Of a stretch of DNA of 64,000 bases, positions 28,891 through 37,895 are shown in pieces. Position 1 is the first letter of the stretch; each line of letters opens with the position of its first letter. This DNA comes from G963677085 sp963677085. GTDB taxonomy: Bacteria > Planctomycetota > Planctomycetia > Pirellulales > Thermoguttaceae. The stretch is taken from contig CAXXFH010000002.1 of assembly GCA_963677085.2 (NCBI GenBank), forward strand, positions 1 to 64,000, written 5' to 3'. A program made the position numbers and the translations under genes. The notes under the pieces were generated by a model that worked only from the letters and a program-made list of their open reading frames with translations, had not been told where the DNA came from and searched no databases.

Positions 28891-29064
28891 GCATCTTGAT
28901 GGTGCTGCAAGTTGCCGACACCAGCCCGCGAACCCCCAGGTGGCAAGGCCAATACCTACGGTGAAGAAAACACATCCTGCGACGATCAACAGTTTGCTCA
29001 TCCTTTGCGCAAATTCGATTTCCGCTTCTCGCACCGCGATTAGTCCTCGCTGCTCGTCAACCAA
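28891..29064 (-). pseudogene. Possible small membrane protein, frameshifted
   Basis: From TTG 29064 the frame reads VDEQRGLIAVREAEIEFAQR and then a hydrophobic helix (LLIVAGCVFFTVGIGLATWG). After FAGW it runs on into an unlikely sequence. In another frame the same bases continue as NLQHHQDAIVATEA and then stop, which looks like a natural C-terminus, so a small indel may have broken a protein of about 60-70 residues. It could instead be chance. The function is unknown. Confidence 0.3.
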
Positions 29065-29097
29065 TGAAACTGAATTTCGAAAACACGTTCTGAGGAT

Positions 29098-30486
29098 TCA
29101 ATTAAGCCAAAACTGTTCGATTTCTTCGAGACTTTTCCCTTTCGTTTCCGGCACCAGACGAGCAAAGAAGACGGTACCGATCAAACATATGGCGGCAAAC
29201 GTGGCGAATCCGGTACTCATGCCGAAGCGATCGACGTACCAGGGGAAAAGCAGTGCGGCGACGCCGTTGGTCGTCCAGTTGGCGAACGTAGCGATCGACA
29301 TGGCCCGACCGCGCAAACGCGCAGGAAAAATCTCGCCCGTTAAGACCCAAATCACGGCACAAATCGAAACGGCCACACAAAACATATACACACAGAGCAA
29401 TGTCATAATCCACAAGGCCACGTCGGCTTCGAGCGAAAACAAAAAGGCGACCAAGCCGGTGGTCGCGACGACTACCGACATGCCGCCGAGCAGAAGGGGG
29501 CGGCGTCCCTGGCGGTCGATAACGGCCAAAGCAAACAACGTGGCGACGAGATTGATCACACCAAGCGCGACCTGGTACTGCAAGGCGTTGGCCAGCGGAA
29601 AACCGGCGTCTTCAAGGATACTCGGGCCGTAGTACACCACAACATTGACGCCCGTAAGCTGCCCAAACACCGAAAGTCCTACGCCGACAAGCATTGCTTT
29701 GCGCAACCCGGGGCACAATAGCTCACGAAGACGACCCGGCTGTTGCGATAAGACCGCACGTATCGCGGCCAGTTCACTTTGAGCGGCATCCTGGCCCCCG
29801 ACTTTCGCCAGCACGGCCAATCCACAAGTATCCCGACCAGCCATGATCAGCCAACGCGGACTTTCCGGCACAAGCAACAGCAAGACCGTGAAAACGCTGG
29901 CGGGCACCATCTCGACGGCGAACATCCCCCGCCACAGGTCCTCGACGAAAATCCAGTTCCACCAGGAGTTGCCGCCAGGGAAATACGTGGCCCCACATCG
30001 GAGCAAAGCCCAATTCGAGAAATAGGCTGCCAGAATTCCGAGTACGATCGAGAGTTGATACGTGGCGACGAGTCGGCCGCGCACCCGGGGAGGCGAAAAC
30101 TCCGAAATATAAAGCGGCGCCAAGACCGAGGCCATGCCGATGCCAATTCCACCGACTATTCTGGCCGAAATCAAGGCATCGAAACTCGGTGCGATTGTGG
30201 ACCCCAGGGCGGATACGAAAAACAGTACCCCTGATCCAAGGAGCACCGGTTTGCGGCCGAATCGGTCGCCGAACGTTCCGGCAAACAGTGCGCCCACGAT
30301 ACAACCTGCCAACGCCGAGCTACCGAACCATCCGACTTGCAGCGTGGTCAGCGAGAACTGCTGCTCGACGAAACCGAACGTGCCGGAAATGACAGCTGTA
30401 TCGAAACCGAATAGCAATCCGCCAAGCGAGGCCACCAAACATACGGCAGCCAAGTATAAGGGGTTACCGTTTTGACTGTCGTGCAT
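29098..30486 (-). CDS. MFS sugar porter (sugar:proton symporter family)
   Basis: The 462-residue protein has 12 predicted membrane helices and the sugar-porter signatures: GGLLFGFDTAVISG in helix 1, GDRFGRKPVLLGSG after helix 2, PESPRWLI before the central loop, DRQGRRPLLLGG after helix 8 and PETKGKSLEEIE at the C-terminus. It belongs to the XylE/GLUT-type family and would import a monosaccharide with protons. It begins 3 bp after the stop of the AGE-family epimerase gene, so transport and isomerisation of the same sugar are probably coupled. Confidence 0.9.
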   Translation of the reverse strand: MHDSQNGNPLYLAAVCLVASLGGLLFGFDTAVISGTFGFVEQQFSLTTLQVGWFGSSALAGCIVGALFAGTFGDRFGRKPVLLGSGVLFFVSALGSTIAPSFDALISARIVGGIGIGMASVLAPLYISEFSPPRVRGRLVATYQLSIVLGILAAYFSNWALLRCGATYFPGGNSWWNWIFVEDLWRGMFAVEMVPASVFTVLLLLVPESPRWLIMAGRDTCGLAVLAKVGGQDAAQSELAAIRAVLSQQPGRLRELLCPGLRKAMLVGVGLSVFGQLTGVNVVVYYGPSILEDAGFPLANALQYQVALGVINLVATLFALAVIDRQGRRPLLLGGMSVVVATTGLVAFLFSLEADVALWIMTLLCVYMFCVAVSICAVIWVLTGEIFPARLRGRAMSIATFANWTTNGVAALLFPWYVDRFGMSTGFATFAAICLIGTVFFARLVPETKGKSLEEIEQFWLN

Positions 30487-30489
30487 ACT

Positions 30490-31740
30490 TCACACTTTCC
30501 CGGCCGATGGTCGTCTTTCGGCATCGCTGAGCAAGCGATAGCAGCGAAACAAGGTGCGCGGCAAATGAAAACACCCCTTCCAGCCGTTTGCTTTGGCGGT
30601 AAACACTCGGCTGCCATCGCGGTTGAGATAGCCGAACCACTCACCGTACTCGAGGTCTGCAAAAGCCGAAAACGTGTAGTCGTGTAGTTTCTCGTACCAA
30701 CGGCGCAGGTCCTCGCGACCCGTAAGCATCCACCCGAGCAGCGTTGCATAAAGCGACTCGCAGTGCGGCCACCAAAGCTTCAGGTCGGCTTCGAGGGAGT
30801 GAACGGGCGTTGCGTCCAGGTTCGTCAGATACCGTACACCGCCATAGCGTTCATCCCAGCCAGCCGCCAATGCCGCTAATGCGATCTCGATGGCCGTGTC
30901 GAGCAATTTGTAATCGTCGTTAGCCTGGGCTACTTCCATCAACATCCACGCCGATTCGATGGAATGGCCGGGATGAAACATGCGACCCTCGGGAAGGTCC
31001 AGCATTGGCGTACCGTCGGGGGCCACATTCTCCAGTAATGCGCCTAGCTCGGGCTTCCAATGGCGAGAAACGATCGACTCGACAGAACGGTGGATATCGG
31101 CCTGCCACCGTCGGTTGGGAAGTAGGCCGTCGAACACCGAGGCCACGGTCAATTGCATCATGTCATGGGCATGCAGATGGAACTCGGCCTGCAACGGATA
31201 ACCGAGCATCGGGGTGTCGGACGGCACTCCCAATCGTGGCATCAAGCGGTCGTACAACGCGACTGCCGTGTCCCAGTAATCGGGATTGTCGGCCGCCGTA
31301 CCCAACTCGGCCATTGCAATTGCAACGAAACACTCGGTGTAAAGGCTCAGGCACGTGGCTAACGGCCGACCATCGCGAGTAAGACGGAAGTACACCTTTC
31401 CCTCGTTACGCATCGCGTATTGTTGGGTAAACGCCGCTCCATGCAGGGCGATATCACGCCATTGCGGATTTTGTTCTTGTCGATTGAACAGATGGGCGAA
31501 CATCCAGATCTGGCGACCGATCATCCACATGTCCTTGTCGCCCGAGTACGCATGCCCATCGCGTTCAAGTCGTGTCAGGTACCCGCCGTGCTGGCGGTCG
31601 ACCGAATGTTGTTGCCACCAGGGAATCACGTCGTCGAACAAGGCGGTTCGATAGTGTTCTCGCAACTGGTCGATCTGAAATGAAATTCCTAACGTTAAAG
31701 ATACGCTCCTCTTCGGCCCATTGGTATAAACAGAACTCAT
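30490..31740 (-). CDS. AGE family epimerase/isomerase (N-acylglucosamine 2-epimerase-like)
   Basis: The 416-residue protein is full length for the family. It has the alpha6/alpha6-barrel pattern: HGGYLTRLERDG, KDMWMIGRQIWMFAHLFNR, EGRMFHPGHSIESAWMLME (with the conserved His) and DERYGGVRYLTN near the C-terminus. Family members epimerise N-acylglucosamine or cellobiose, or isomerise mannose. With the neighbouring sugar porter, a cytoplasmic step on an imported mannose- or ManNAc-like sugar is plausible. Upstream, 70 bp away, is the secreted 700-residue protein. Confidence 0.87.
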   Translation of the reverse strand: MSSVYTNGPKRSVSLTLGISFQIDQLREHYRTALFDDVIPWWQQHSVDRQHGGYLTRLERDGHAYSGDKDMWMIGRQIWMFAHLFNRQEQNPQWRDIALHGAAFTQQYAMRNEGKVYFRLTRDGRPLATCLSLYTECFVAIAMAELGTAADNPDYWDTAVALYDRLMPRLGVPSDTPMLGYPLQAEFHLHAHDMMQLTVASVFDGLLPNRRWQADIHRSVESIVSRHWKPELGALLENVAPDGTPMLDLPEGRMFHPGHSIESAWMLMEVAQANDDYKLLDTAIEIALAALAAGWDERYGGVRYLTNLDATPVHSLEADLKLWWPHCESLYATLLGWMLTGREDLRRWYEKLHDYTFSAFADLEYGEWFGYLNRDGSRVFTAKANGWKGCFHLPRTLFRCYRLLSDAERRPSAGKV

Positions 31741-31810
31741 GGAGTGTCTTTCTTGAAATTCTTCGTAGTTTGTTACCGACTATCCACTGAATTGATCATC
31801 AGAAATCACC

Positions 31811-33913
31811 CTAATCGGGAATCATCTGTCGCCGACATGTGTCGAAGTGATGTTCAATCCGGCTGTCGCGGATTAACTCCCAGAGGGATGTGTCCATTTC
31901 ACGCATCGCTAACACCGCAACGATCCAGCCTTGGGTCCACCCCGACTCGATGGCCCACGCACCCCATCCGGCATCGGCATTGGACGCCCACGGTTCCCAC
32001 CGTTTGTAGTCGAACGCCCGAAACCACCCGCCGTCGACTTGCGGTAACTTATCACTGCGTACCTGAATGCGACATAAGAAGTCGGCCATTCGGTCGGCCG
32101 CCTTGACGATCTTGACATCGTGGGTGGCATATGCCGCTTCGTGCAAACCGAGCATGGCGAAGTTGGTTGTGTAGAGCAAATCGGCCACCGGGTCGCCGTT
32201 TTGAGCAATCAGCGACGCCTCGTGCTTACCGTAGTCGTTATTTGACTGTGGGGGCGGGTAGTTCCCCAGACGCAGGTCGCCGATTTCTTCGCGAATCGCA
32301 CCACTTGCGTCCTGCAGCGCAAGCAGTTGTTCGACCGCCGCATTGAGCCACTCGCGATGCTGCGGCGTGTCCTCAATCCGAACTAGCCACGCCAAGGGTA
32401 ACACGATTCGGGCTTTCTCCTGAGCCAAACCGTTGGTCCAGCGAATCTTGTCGGGAAACCGCTCCATCGTCATCCGCAGGGCCATCTTTGCGCGGTCGAG
32501 GAATAGCTCGTAGCCGGTCTGCTCGTAGGCCCAGAGGTAGCACGCCCAGAGGTAGCACTCGTAGTGTGGGTGTGGGTTGATCAGTGTGGACTCGAAGTAA
32601 TGGCGCCAGCCGTTCTCTCCCAGTGCGGGCACGTCGATCCGCCCGCCGCGAAAACCATTCTTGCCCGTGGTCCGCAGATTTCCCAACAGGCACATCATCA
32701 TCGCTTCGTCCCAGTGATCGGTCTTGAGCACTGCCGCGGTGGCCAGGGTTCCTAAAACCAATCGGGCATTGTCGTCGCCATAGTTGGCCTTCAACCACGA
32801 CGGAGAATCGATACCCCAGGCAATCAGTCCATAGGCGCCATGGTTTGGGTTCGCTCGTTCATTCTTGCGTGCCGGCGATTCGAACAAATAGTAGTCGATG
32901 GTTCGTCGGGCTACGTCGGCATACCGCCGGTCCGCACCGAGTTTGGCAGCAAGGGCCAGTGCCATGGCCGACTCGCACGTGCAATCGCCGCGGATCGTGT
33001 TACCCATGGTTTGCGTCCCGTCGGCTCGGAATTGCGATATCACGGCCTCGCGAATCCCCCGAGAACCGTCTCCCGATGTAGGCCCGGTGATCATGTTTGC
33101 CTTGTCGTACCACGCGGCTCCACACAACACAGCTTTTCGCTGCACGTCCTTGGGAAGCTTCTCGCCCGGGCCATACGAGGCATGGGCAAGGGGTGTCCAC
33201 TCCAGACCGTTCATGTCACAATCGGCTACCCAACCGAGCACGGTCTCCCAAAATGCCCGAATGGCATCCTGCGGCGCGAATCGCGCACGGAGGAAGTGGG
33301 AGAAACCGGTTGTGCCGACTAGTACATTGCCGTCGAGAAAGAACAGCAACGGATGAGTTTCCTCCGGCAACCCGTAGACGGCCGTATCGAAGCCGGCCAC
33401 GCGCCCGGCCACCAGCAACGGTGCCTCGTGTTTCACCGTAGAATAGCGCATCCCGCTGAGCTGCATCAGCCGCAGGCGGGGAAGTTCTTTCGCCGCGAAG
33501 AAATCCGACACCACAATGGCCCGTTCCACGCGTGAACCGCGAACCTCGCCCAACTCGACACCCGGCAAAGCGGCCGGAAACTCGACATACACCCGCAACC
33601 GCTTTTTGCGAGCCACGTTGAATAGGTTGGAGGAGATCACGATCGGCCGGTCCGGATACCCGTCGGCAAGAATCAACAGCCCGGAGTTTGCCATAGCCCC
33701 TTCAACGGCTTCAGCCGGCGAGTCGAACCGCGCACACGATACGCTACTTTGCCGGACCGCACGATAGAGATCGTTGTCGCTTCGGCAGGCAAAAGACACC
33801 GACGGATAGTCTCGGTTTGCTTTGCGTTGCTGGGCACGTGCCTCACCGCTTTCAAGACACAACAAGATTGACGTTACGAGCCAAAGCAACGTCAAAGGGA
33901 AGTGTTTTCTCAT
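31811..33913 (-). CDS. Secreted protein with probable alpha/alpha-toroid region, function unknown
   Basis: The 700-residue protein has a signal peptide (about residues 1-28, ending EARA). I cannot name a family. The N-terminal third is alpha/beta and includes SGLLILADGYPD and SFHFLRAR-like strands. The C-terminal half has repeated helix pairs with Trp- and Tyr-rich loops (YLWACYLWAYEQTGYELFLD, GGWFRAFDYKRW), as in six-hairpin glycosidases and lyases. A polysaccharide-degrading role is inferred from this and from its place between the DUF1559 gene and the AGE epimerase/sugar porter pair. Confidence 0.62.
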   Translation of the reverse strand: MRKHFPLTLLWLVTSILLCLESGEARAQQRKANRDYPSVSFACRSDNDLYRAVRQSSVSCARFDSPAEAVEGAMANSGLLILADGYPDRPIVISSNLFNVARKKRLRVYVEFPAALPGVELGEVRGSRVERAIVVSDFFAAKELPRLRLMQLSGMRYSTVKHEAPLLVAGRVAGFDTAVYGLPEETHPLLFFLDGNVLVGTTGFSHFLRARFAPQDAIRAFWETVLGWVADCDMNGLEWTPLAHASYGPGEKLPKDVQRKAVLCGAAWYDKANMITGPTSGDGSRGIREAVISQFRADGTQTMGNTIRGDCTCESAMALALAAKLGADRRYADVARRTIDYYLFESPARKNERANPNHGAYGLIAWGIDSPSWLKANYGDDNARLVLGTLATAAVLKTDHWDEAMMMCLLGNLRTTGKNGFRGGRIDVPALGENGWRHYFESTLINPHPHYECYLWACYLWAYEQTGYELFLDRAKMALRMTMERFPDKIRWTNGLAQEKARIVLPLAWLVRIEDTPQHREWLNAAVEQLLALQDASGAIREEIGDLRLGNYPPPQSNNDYGKHEASLIAQNGDPVADLLYTTNFAMLGLHEAAYATHDVKIVKAADRMADFLCRIQVRSDKLPQVDGGWFRAFDYKRWEPWASNADAGWGAWAIESGWTQGWIVAVLAMREMDTSLWELIRDSRIEHHFDTCRRQMIPD

Positions 33914-34026
33914 CGGAGCGGAACCTCGTTGTCAAGCAGGTGGTAACGTGACTATTCGTCGAGCAGGAAGACCGTAGCGAAGTGCGGCGTGAAGATGCCT
34001 CGCTTGCGATCAATATGTGGTTACTT

Positions 34027-35001
34027 CTAGATGCCACGCCAATCGATTGGGTTGCCGTCGTTACGATTGCCGAGGCGGCGGTGGAGTTCGGGATCGATGG
34101 AAAAACTGATCGTTCGCACACTTCCGTCGCAGAAACTGAAGTTGCAGCCGCTCACATGCGCACTGCCAAAGCTCCAGAAACGCGTTTGTCCCGGTTGTTC
34201 CCTTTCGGGGACAAACACCCGATTATGCTCTGGATCATTCGAACACCATCGATAAGTATCGACTCCCTGGCCTTCGAAGATTCCGTGATCGTCGCCGTCA
34301 TCGAGCCCGTCGTAATACCGATCCGGGCCGATGTACTTTTCGCCGAGCATATACGTATTAGTCATTCCGTCGCATACACGAGCAGCATTTACTTCGCTAC
34401 CAGCAAATGAGATGCCGCCGCCGTCCCACGGTTGGGAGTCACGCGGCCAATCCCCGCTATACATGACCGTGTCGCCTGCGTTTGCCGCATAATCGAGTCC
34501 GGCTGCTTCGGGAAGACTATTGCTATTGACATAACTGCGATTGCGGGTTCTCGTGAAAAGCTGAGCGGGACGGCGTGTGGGGCATGAAAAGACGGTCAGC
34601 GGGGTTTGGTCGCGGCGTACCGAACCAGTGCGCTGTGTGTCGGTAGTCGTCGACGGATCCTTCCCATCAGCGCCCAAGTCGGACAGCGCTTGTTGTTCAA
34701 TATACGGCAAGATGCAATAACTCCATCCACCCGGCTGAGTCAGGCCGGTGCCAGCATCTGCGTCGGCTGTCCAGCTATATCCCCAGCCGCCGCTTGGAAA
34801 GAATCCATGGGTTTCAAGATGCCCCAGCATGGCCAAGCCCAACTGCTTGAGGTTGTTTTTGCACTGCAATTGTCGCGCCGCTTCTCGGGCCGACTGAACT
34901 GCTGGAAGCAACAGGGCAATGAGAATGCCGATGATGGCGATGACGACGAGCAATTCGACGAGCGTGAACGCGTTTCGCGGTAACTGGAGTCGATCACGCA
35001 T
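34027..35001 (-). CDS. DUF1559 protein with pseudopilin N-terminus
   Basis: The 324-residue protein starts MRDRLQLPRN and then the prepilin motif AFTLVELLVVIAIIGILIAL with PAVQSAREAARQLQCKNNLK. The DUF1559 C-terminal motif (SAHVSGCNFSFCDGSVRTIS) is present. ATG 35001 is chosen because GAAAGGTGA lies just upstream; an in-frame GTG at 35010 would fall inside that site. It sits between a PEP-CTERM gene and the 700-residue secreted protein, mirroring the arrangement near 9.7-13.7 kb. Confidence 0.9.
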   Translation of the reverse strand: MRDRLQLPRNAFTLVELLVVIAIIGILIALLLPAVQSAREAARQLQCKNNLKQLGLAMLGHLETHGFFPSGGWGYSWTADADAGTGLTQPGGWSYCILPYIEQQALSDLGADGKDPSTTTDTQRTGSVRRDQTPLTVFSCPTRRPAQLFTRTRNRSYVNSNSLPEAAGLDYAANAGDTVMYSGDWPRDSQPWDGGGISFAGSEVNAARVCDGMTNTYMLGEKYIGPDRYYDGLDDGDDHGIFEGQGVDTYRWCSNDPEHNRVFVPEREQPGQTRFWSFGSAHVSGCNFSFCDGSVRTISFSIDPELHRRLGNRNDGNPIDWRGI

Positions 35002-35174
35002 AGTAGTCACCTTTCCCGTACTTGCACCAACAAAAACCTACCGGCCAGGCAGCGATCATTGCCTGTGACAGCGAAATCAATGGAGCAACAACACTAGAGG
35101 CGATTTCAATAGCCGGCTCCAGCTTCGTGCATCGGCTTCAGCGAACGATCTTGCCATTAGTTGTCTGGTGGTTT

Positions 35175-36056
35175 CTACTGAGATCGCCGCCGCCGGAACC
35201 AAGCCCCCATGGCAAACGCGATGGAAAACACTGTCAGCAGCAGGCTGCTCGGCTCGGGCACAGCCGAAACGTGCCCAGCAATATCGGCCACCGCATCGTT
35301 GAAGTCCGCATCTCCGATGCTTGTGCCAAAGTCATAAATTGCCAATTCATCGAGTTGACCTTCAAAGGAGTTTGAATGCTTATTGTCACTACCGTAGTCT
35401 GCGGCACCGAAACCAAGATAGGTAGTGTTTCCTGAGTCACCGTTATCCATTAGTGGAAGGCTACCTGCGTTCCAGGTTCCGGTGCTAACCTCTTCACCAT
35501 CAAGGTAAAAACAGTAGTTCGCACTATCATGAGAAGCCACAACCACGTGATGCCACGTATTCACGCTGGTGGTTGCAATGGATTTCCTTTCGACGAAACT
35601 GCCAAAGGTTTCCAAGAGATTCGCATTAAACTCGTGAATAACACACGCGGCATTATGGTTGAAGTGGACAAGGTACGATTGATCTTGGCTGCCAGTCCCC
35701 GTGTCGCGCATCCAAAACTCGATTGCCCAGTTATTGCTGCTGTTTGACGTGCTGCTGAGCGGACCGTCGGTCCGAAAGCAATCGCCGTCGCCGTCCAACG
35801 AAGCGGCACGGCCCAAGCCTTCGAGAGAAGCCGTTCGGGTAGCATCATTGTCAGTTGAATCGAGGATTTTTAGTGCCGAACCATTGTTGGCCTGTTCGAT
35901 AGCATCGGCTTTGTCTCCCGATTCATCGAATGTCCAATAATATTTCAGGTACGGGTTAGCTTTGACGACATCCTGATAGGCCGCCGAAGCTGTTGTCGCA
36001 ACAGCCGAGACCACCAGGGCGATGCAAGCGGTTAATGACCAATTCGCTCGTCTCAT
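35175..36056 (-). CDS. PEP-CTERM protein with LamG domain
   Basis: The 293-residue protein has a signal peptide (MRRANWSLTACIALVVSAVA). A LamG-like domain follows (about residues 35-250; YLKYYWTFDESGDKADAI, NNWAIEFWMRDTG, TWHHVVVASHDSANYCFYLD). The C-terminal sorting tail is VPEPSSLLLTVFSIAFAMGA plus a basic end. It is likely exported and processed by an exosortase encoded elsewhere; glycan binding is inferred. AAAGGAGAG immediately before ATG 36056 supports this start over one 11 codons earlier. The gene begins 50 bp after the LacI regulator's stop. Confidence 0.85.
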   Translation of the reverse strand: MRRANWSLTACIALVVSAVATTASAAYQDVVKANPYLKYYWTFDESGDKADAIEQANNGSALKILDSTDNDATRTASLEGLGRAASLDGDGDCFRTDGPLSSTSNSSNNWAIEFWMRDTGTGSQDQSYLVHFNHNAACVIHEFNANLLETFGSFVERKSIATTSVNTWHHVVVASHDSANYCFYLDGEEVSTGTWNAGSLPLMDNGDSGNTTYLGFGAADYGSDNKHSNSFEGQLDELAIYDFGTSIGDADFNDAVADIAGHVSAVPEPSSLLLTVFSIAFAMGAWFRRRRSQ

Positions 36057-36106
36057 CGTTACTCTCCTTTTGCTACTAGAAGACAACAAGTAATCTCAAG
36101 ACACCG

Positions 36107-37207
36107 TCACGTCGATTCGCGCACGATTAGTTTTGGTTTCACCTTCACGACTCGCTCGGACGTCGGCAGGGGACCGTGGGTGATGATGCGTTCGAGCATC
36201 TCGACCATGACTCGGGCGGCCTGGGTGTGGTTTAAGTCGATGGTCGTTAAGGCGGGATCAATCCAGTCGGCCAAGTAGTGGTTTAAATAACCGACGACGG
36301 CCACATCTCGTGGAACCACGATCCCCCGGGCACGCATCCGTTTGATCAGCGCTGCTGCCCAGAAATCGTCGTGCGCCACGATGGCATCCGCCCCCGCCTG
36401 ATCGACTAGCGATTCAATCACCCGGTCCATCAGCTCTGCGGGAAACTGCCAGCGATGCTCGGTCTCGCTGCAAACCGCGTAGGCAGGGCCGCACGGCTGG
36501 CCGTCGAAGAGCAGACGATCGTCCACCGCTAGGCCATGTTCCGCAATCGCGCCACGCCATCCAGCAATCCGGGCTTTTTGAGTCGGCTTGGTCGTGCCGG
36601 CCAGTGCCAACCCGATGCGTTGGCGGCCTCGCTCGGCGAGATGCTCGACGGCCTGCCGGATGGCATATTCACGATCGACCAGAACCGTATGGGCCAGGGG
36701 AATGCCCTGGTCTTCGTAAAAGACCGTGTTGGGGTGCGTATGGATCAGTTCCGCACGATCGCCGCGCCACCAGGGATGCACAGCGCATAACACACCGTCG
36801 ACTTGTCGTCGGCTGAGTTCTTCGATCGACGCCTGAAACTGATCCGGGCCGACCGCCGGGTTGCCGATGGTGTTGCAAATAAGGCTGCGGCACCCGTTTT
36901 CGACGGCCGCGACGTCGAGGTACTGTACGAGGAAGGAGCGAAGCGGATCGCCCGCGGACGCGACCAGCAGGCCCAGGGTGCGTGATCGTTTGCCGCGGAG
37001 TGTGGAGGCGGCATGATTAGGGTGATAATTCAAGATTTTGGCCGCTTGGTGGATACGTTTGGCCGTTTCGTCCGAAACGCGGCTATTCCCCTTGCCTCCG
37101 TTGAGGACGTGTCCTGCCGCCCAGCGAGAGACGCCAGCGACCGCGGCGACGTCGACGAGTCGTGCGGTTTTGGATCTCTGCGGTGTTTTGGGGTTTTGGG
37201 TGGCCAC
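36107..37207 (-). CDS. LacI family transcriptional regulator
   Basis: The 366-residue protein has an N-terminal HTH (LVDVAAVAGVSRWAAGHVLN, then YHPNHAASTLRGKRSRTLGL) and a sugar-binding periplasmic-type sensor domain (GVLCAVHPWW, DAIVAHDDFWAAALIKRM, VVGYLNHYLADWIDPALTT). It is probably the sugar-responsive regulator of the collinear genes that follow down to the sugar porter at 29098. The start is GTG 37207. Two copies of a 23-bp sequence upstream (37272 and 37372) are candidate operators. Confidence 0.9.
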   Translation of the reverse strand: MATQNPKTPQRSKTARLVDVAAVAGVSRWAAGHVLNGGKGNSRVSDETAKRIHQAAKILNYHPNHAASTLRGKRSRTLGLLVASAGDPLRSFLVQYLDVAAVENGCRSLICNTIGNPAVGPDQFQASIEELSRRQVDGVLCAVHPWWRGDRAELIHTHPNTVFYEDQGIPLAHTVLVDREYAIRQAVEHLAERGRQRIGLALAGTTKPTQKARIAGWRGAIAEHGLAVDDRLLFDGQPCGPAYAVCSETEHRWQFPAELMDRVIESLVDQAGADAIVAHDDFWAAALIKRMRARGIVVPRDVAVVGYLNHYLADWIDPALTTIDLNHTQAARVMVEMLERIITHGPLPTSERVVKVKPKLIVREST

Positions 37208-37271
37208 GTTTGACAGTTCCTATTCGTCGGTGGTTGGATACATCCTGGCGTTGCCCGAAGTTAAGATGGGA

Positions 37272-37394
37272 AACTCACTCGTGAGGTCAACGTCTTCAGA
37301 AAAATGTTGCCCTTTCCTGCCTTTTTGAGTTTAAATCGGGAAGAGAAAGCAGCAACACGAACAGACCGCGCAACTCACTCGTGAGGTCAACGTC
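37272..37394. promoter_or_regulatory. Two 23-bp direct repeats exactly 100 bp apart upstream of lacI-type gene
   Basis: The same 23 bases occur at 37272-37294 and 37372-37394, with unrelated sequence on both sides. Each copy holds a small dyad, CTCAC-TC-GTGAG. Two identical sites near the start of a LacI-family gene suggest autoregulatory operators, possibly looped. No binding evidence exists. Confidence 0.45.
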
Positions 37395-37428
37395 GCAAAA
37401 AACATCGCCAAATCACACCGTTACTTTA

Positions 37429-37895
37429 ATCAATCTTGTCAATAATGCAACGTTTTGACGCCCGCTTTTTCAAAAAATTCTGGTGTCCTGTGCCCTGCTC
37501 GCGGCAAAAGCTCAAGCCGTGAATAGCGCCGACGGGGGGATGGTTTTGCAGGTGCATTGTTTTGCTCGACATACCGTGCCGAGTAATCGGGCGTCCGATA
37601 TTCTCTGTCCTGACCGTGGATTTCGAGCACCCGCAAAACCAGTGCCTGATGCGGTCGAACGCGTCGACAATCCGTCGTGGCTCCGTCTGGCCGGTGTCTG
37701 GATTGAATGCAAGGACCGTATCGCCAACCTGCAGGTCCTCGATATTCGAGGTGACATACTCTGGTTGCGGTGTGGCGGAAGCCACCGTCGGCGTCGGTGG
37801 CCCGGTCGGATCGGGCGGCTACGATGGCAGACCGCGGAACAGGAAGAGGCAACTCGCCGCCAGGATTTAACGCCAGCGATTGCCAGAAGCGGTGC
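37429..37895 (-). pseudogene. Hint (intein-like) domain protein, degenerate
   Basis: Read on the minus strand, the segment gives ILAASCLFLFRGLPS, a TAG, then PPDPTGPPTPTVASATPQPE and the Hint-type stretch YVTSNIEDLQVGDTVLAFNP followed by RRIVDAFDRI. The next conserved part (LRVLEIHGQDREYRT) is in another frame, so at least one nonsense and one frameshift mutation are present. Hint domains of this sort occur in secreted polymorphic-toxin and autoprocessing proteins of planctomycetes. The IS256-type element abuts its 5' side. The N-terminus and any toxin domain are lost. Confidence 0.55.
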
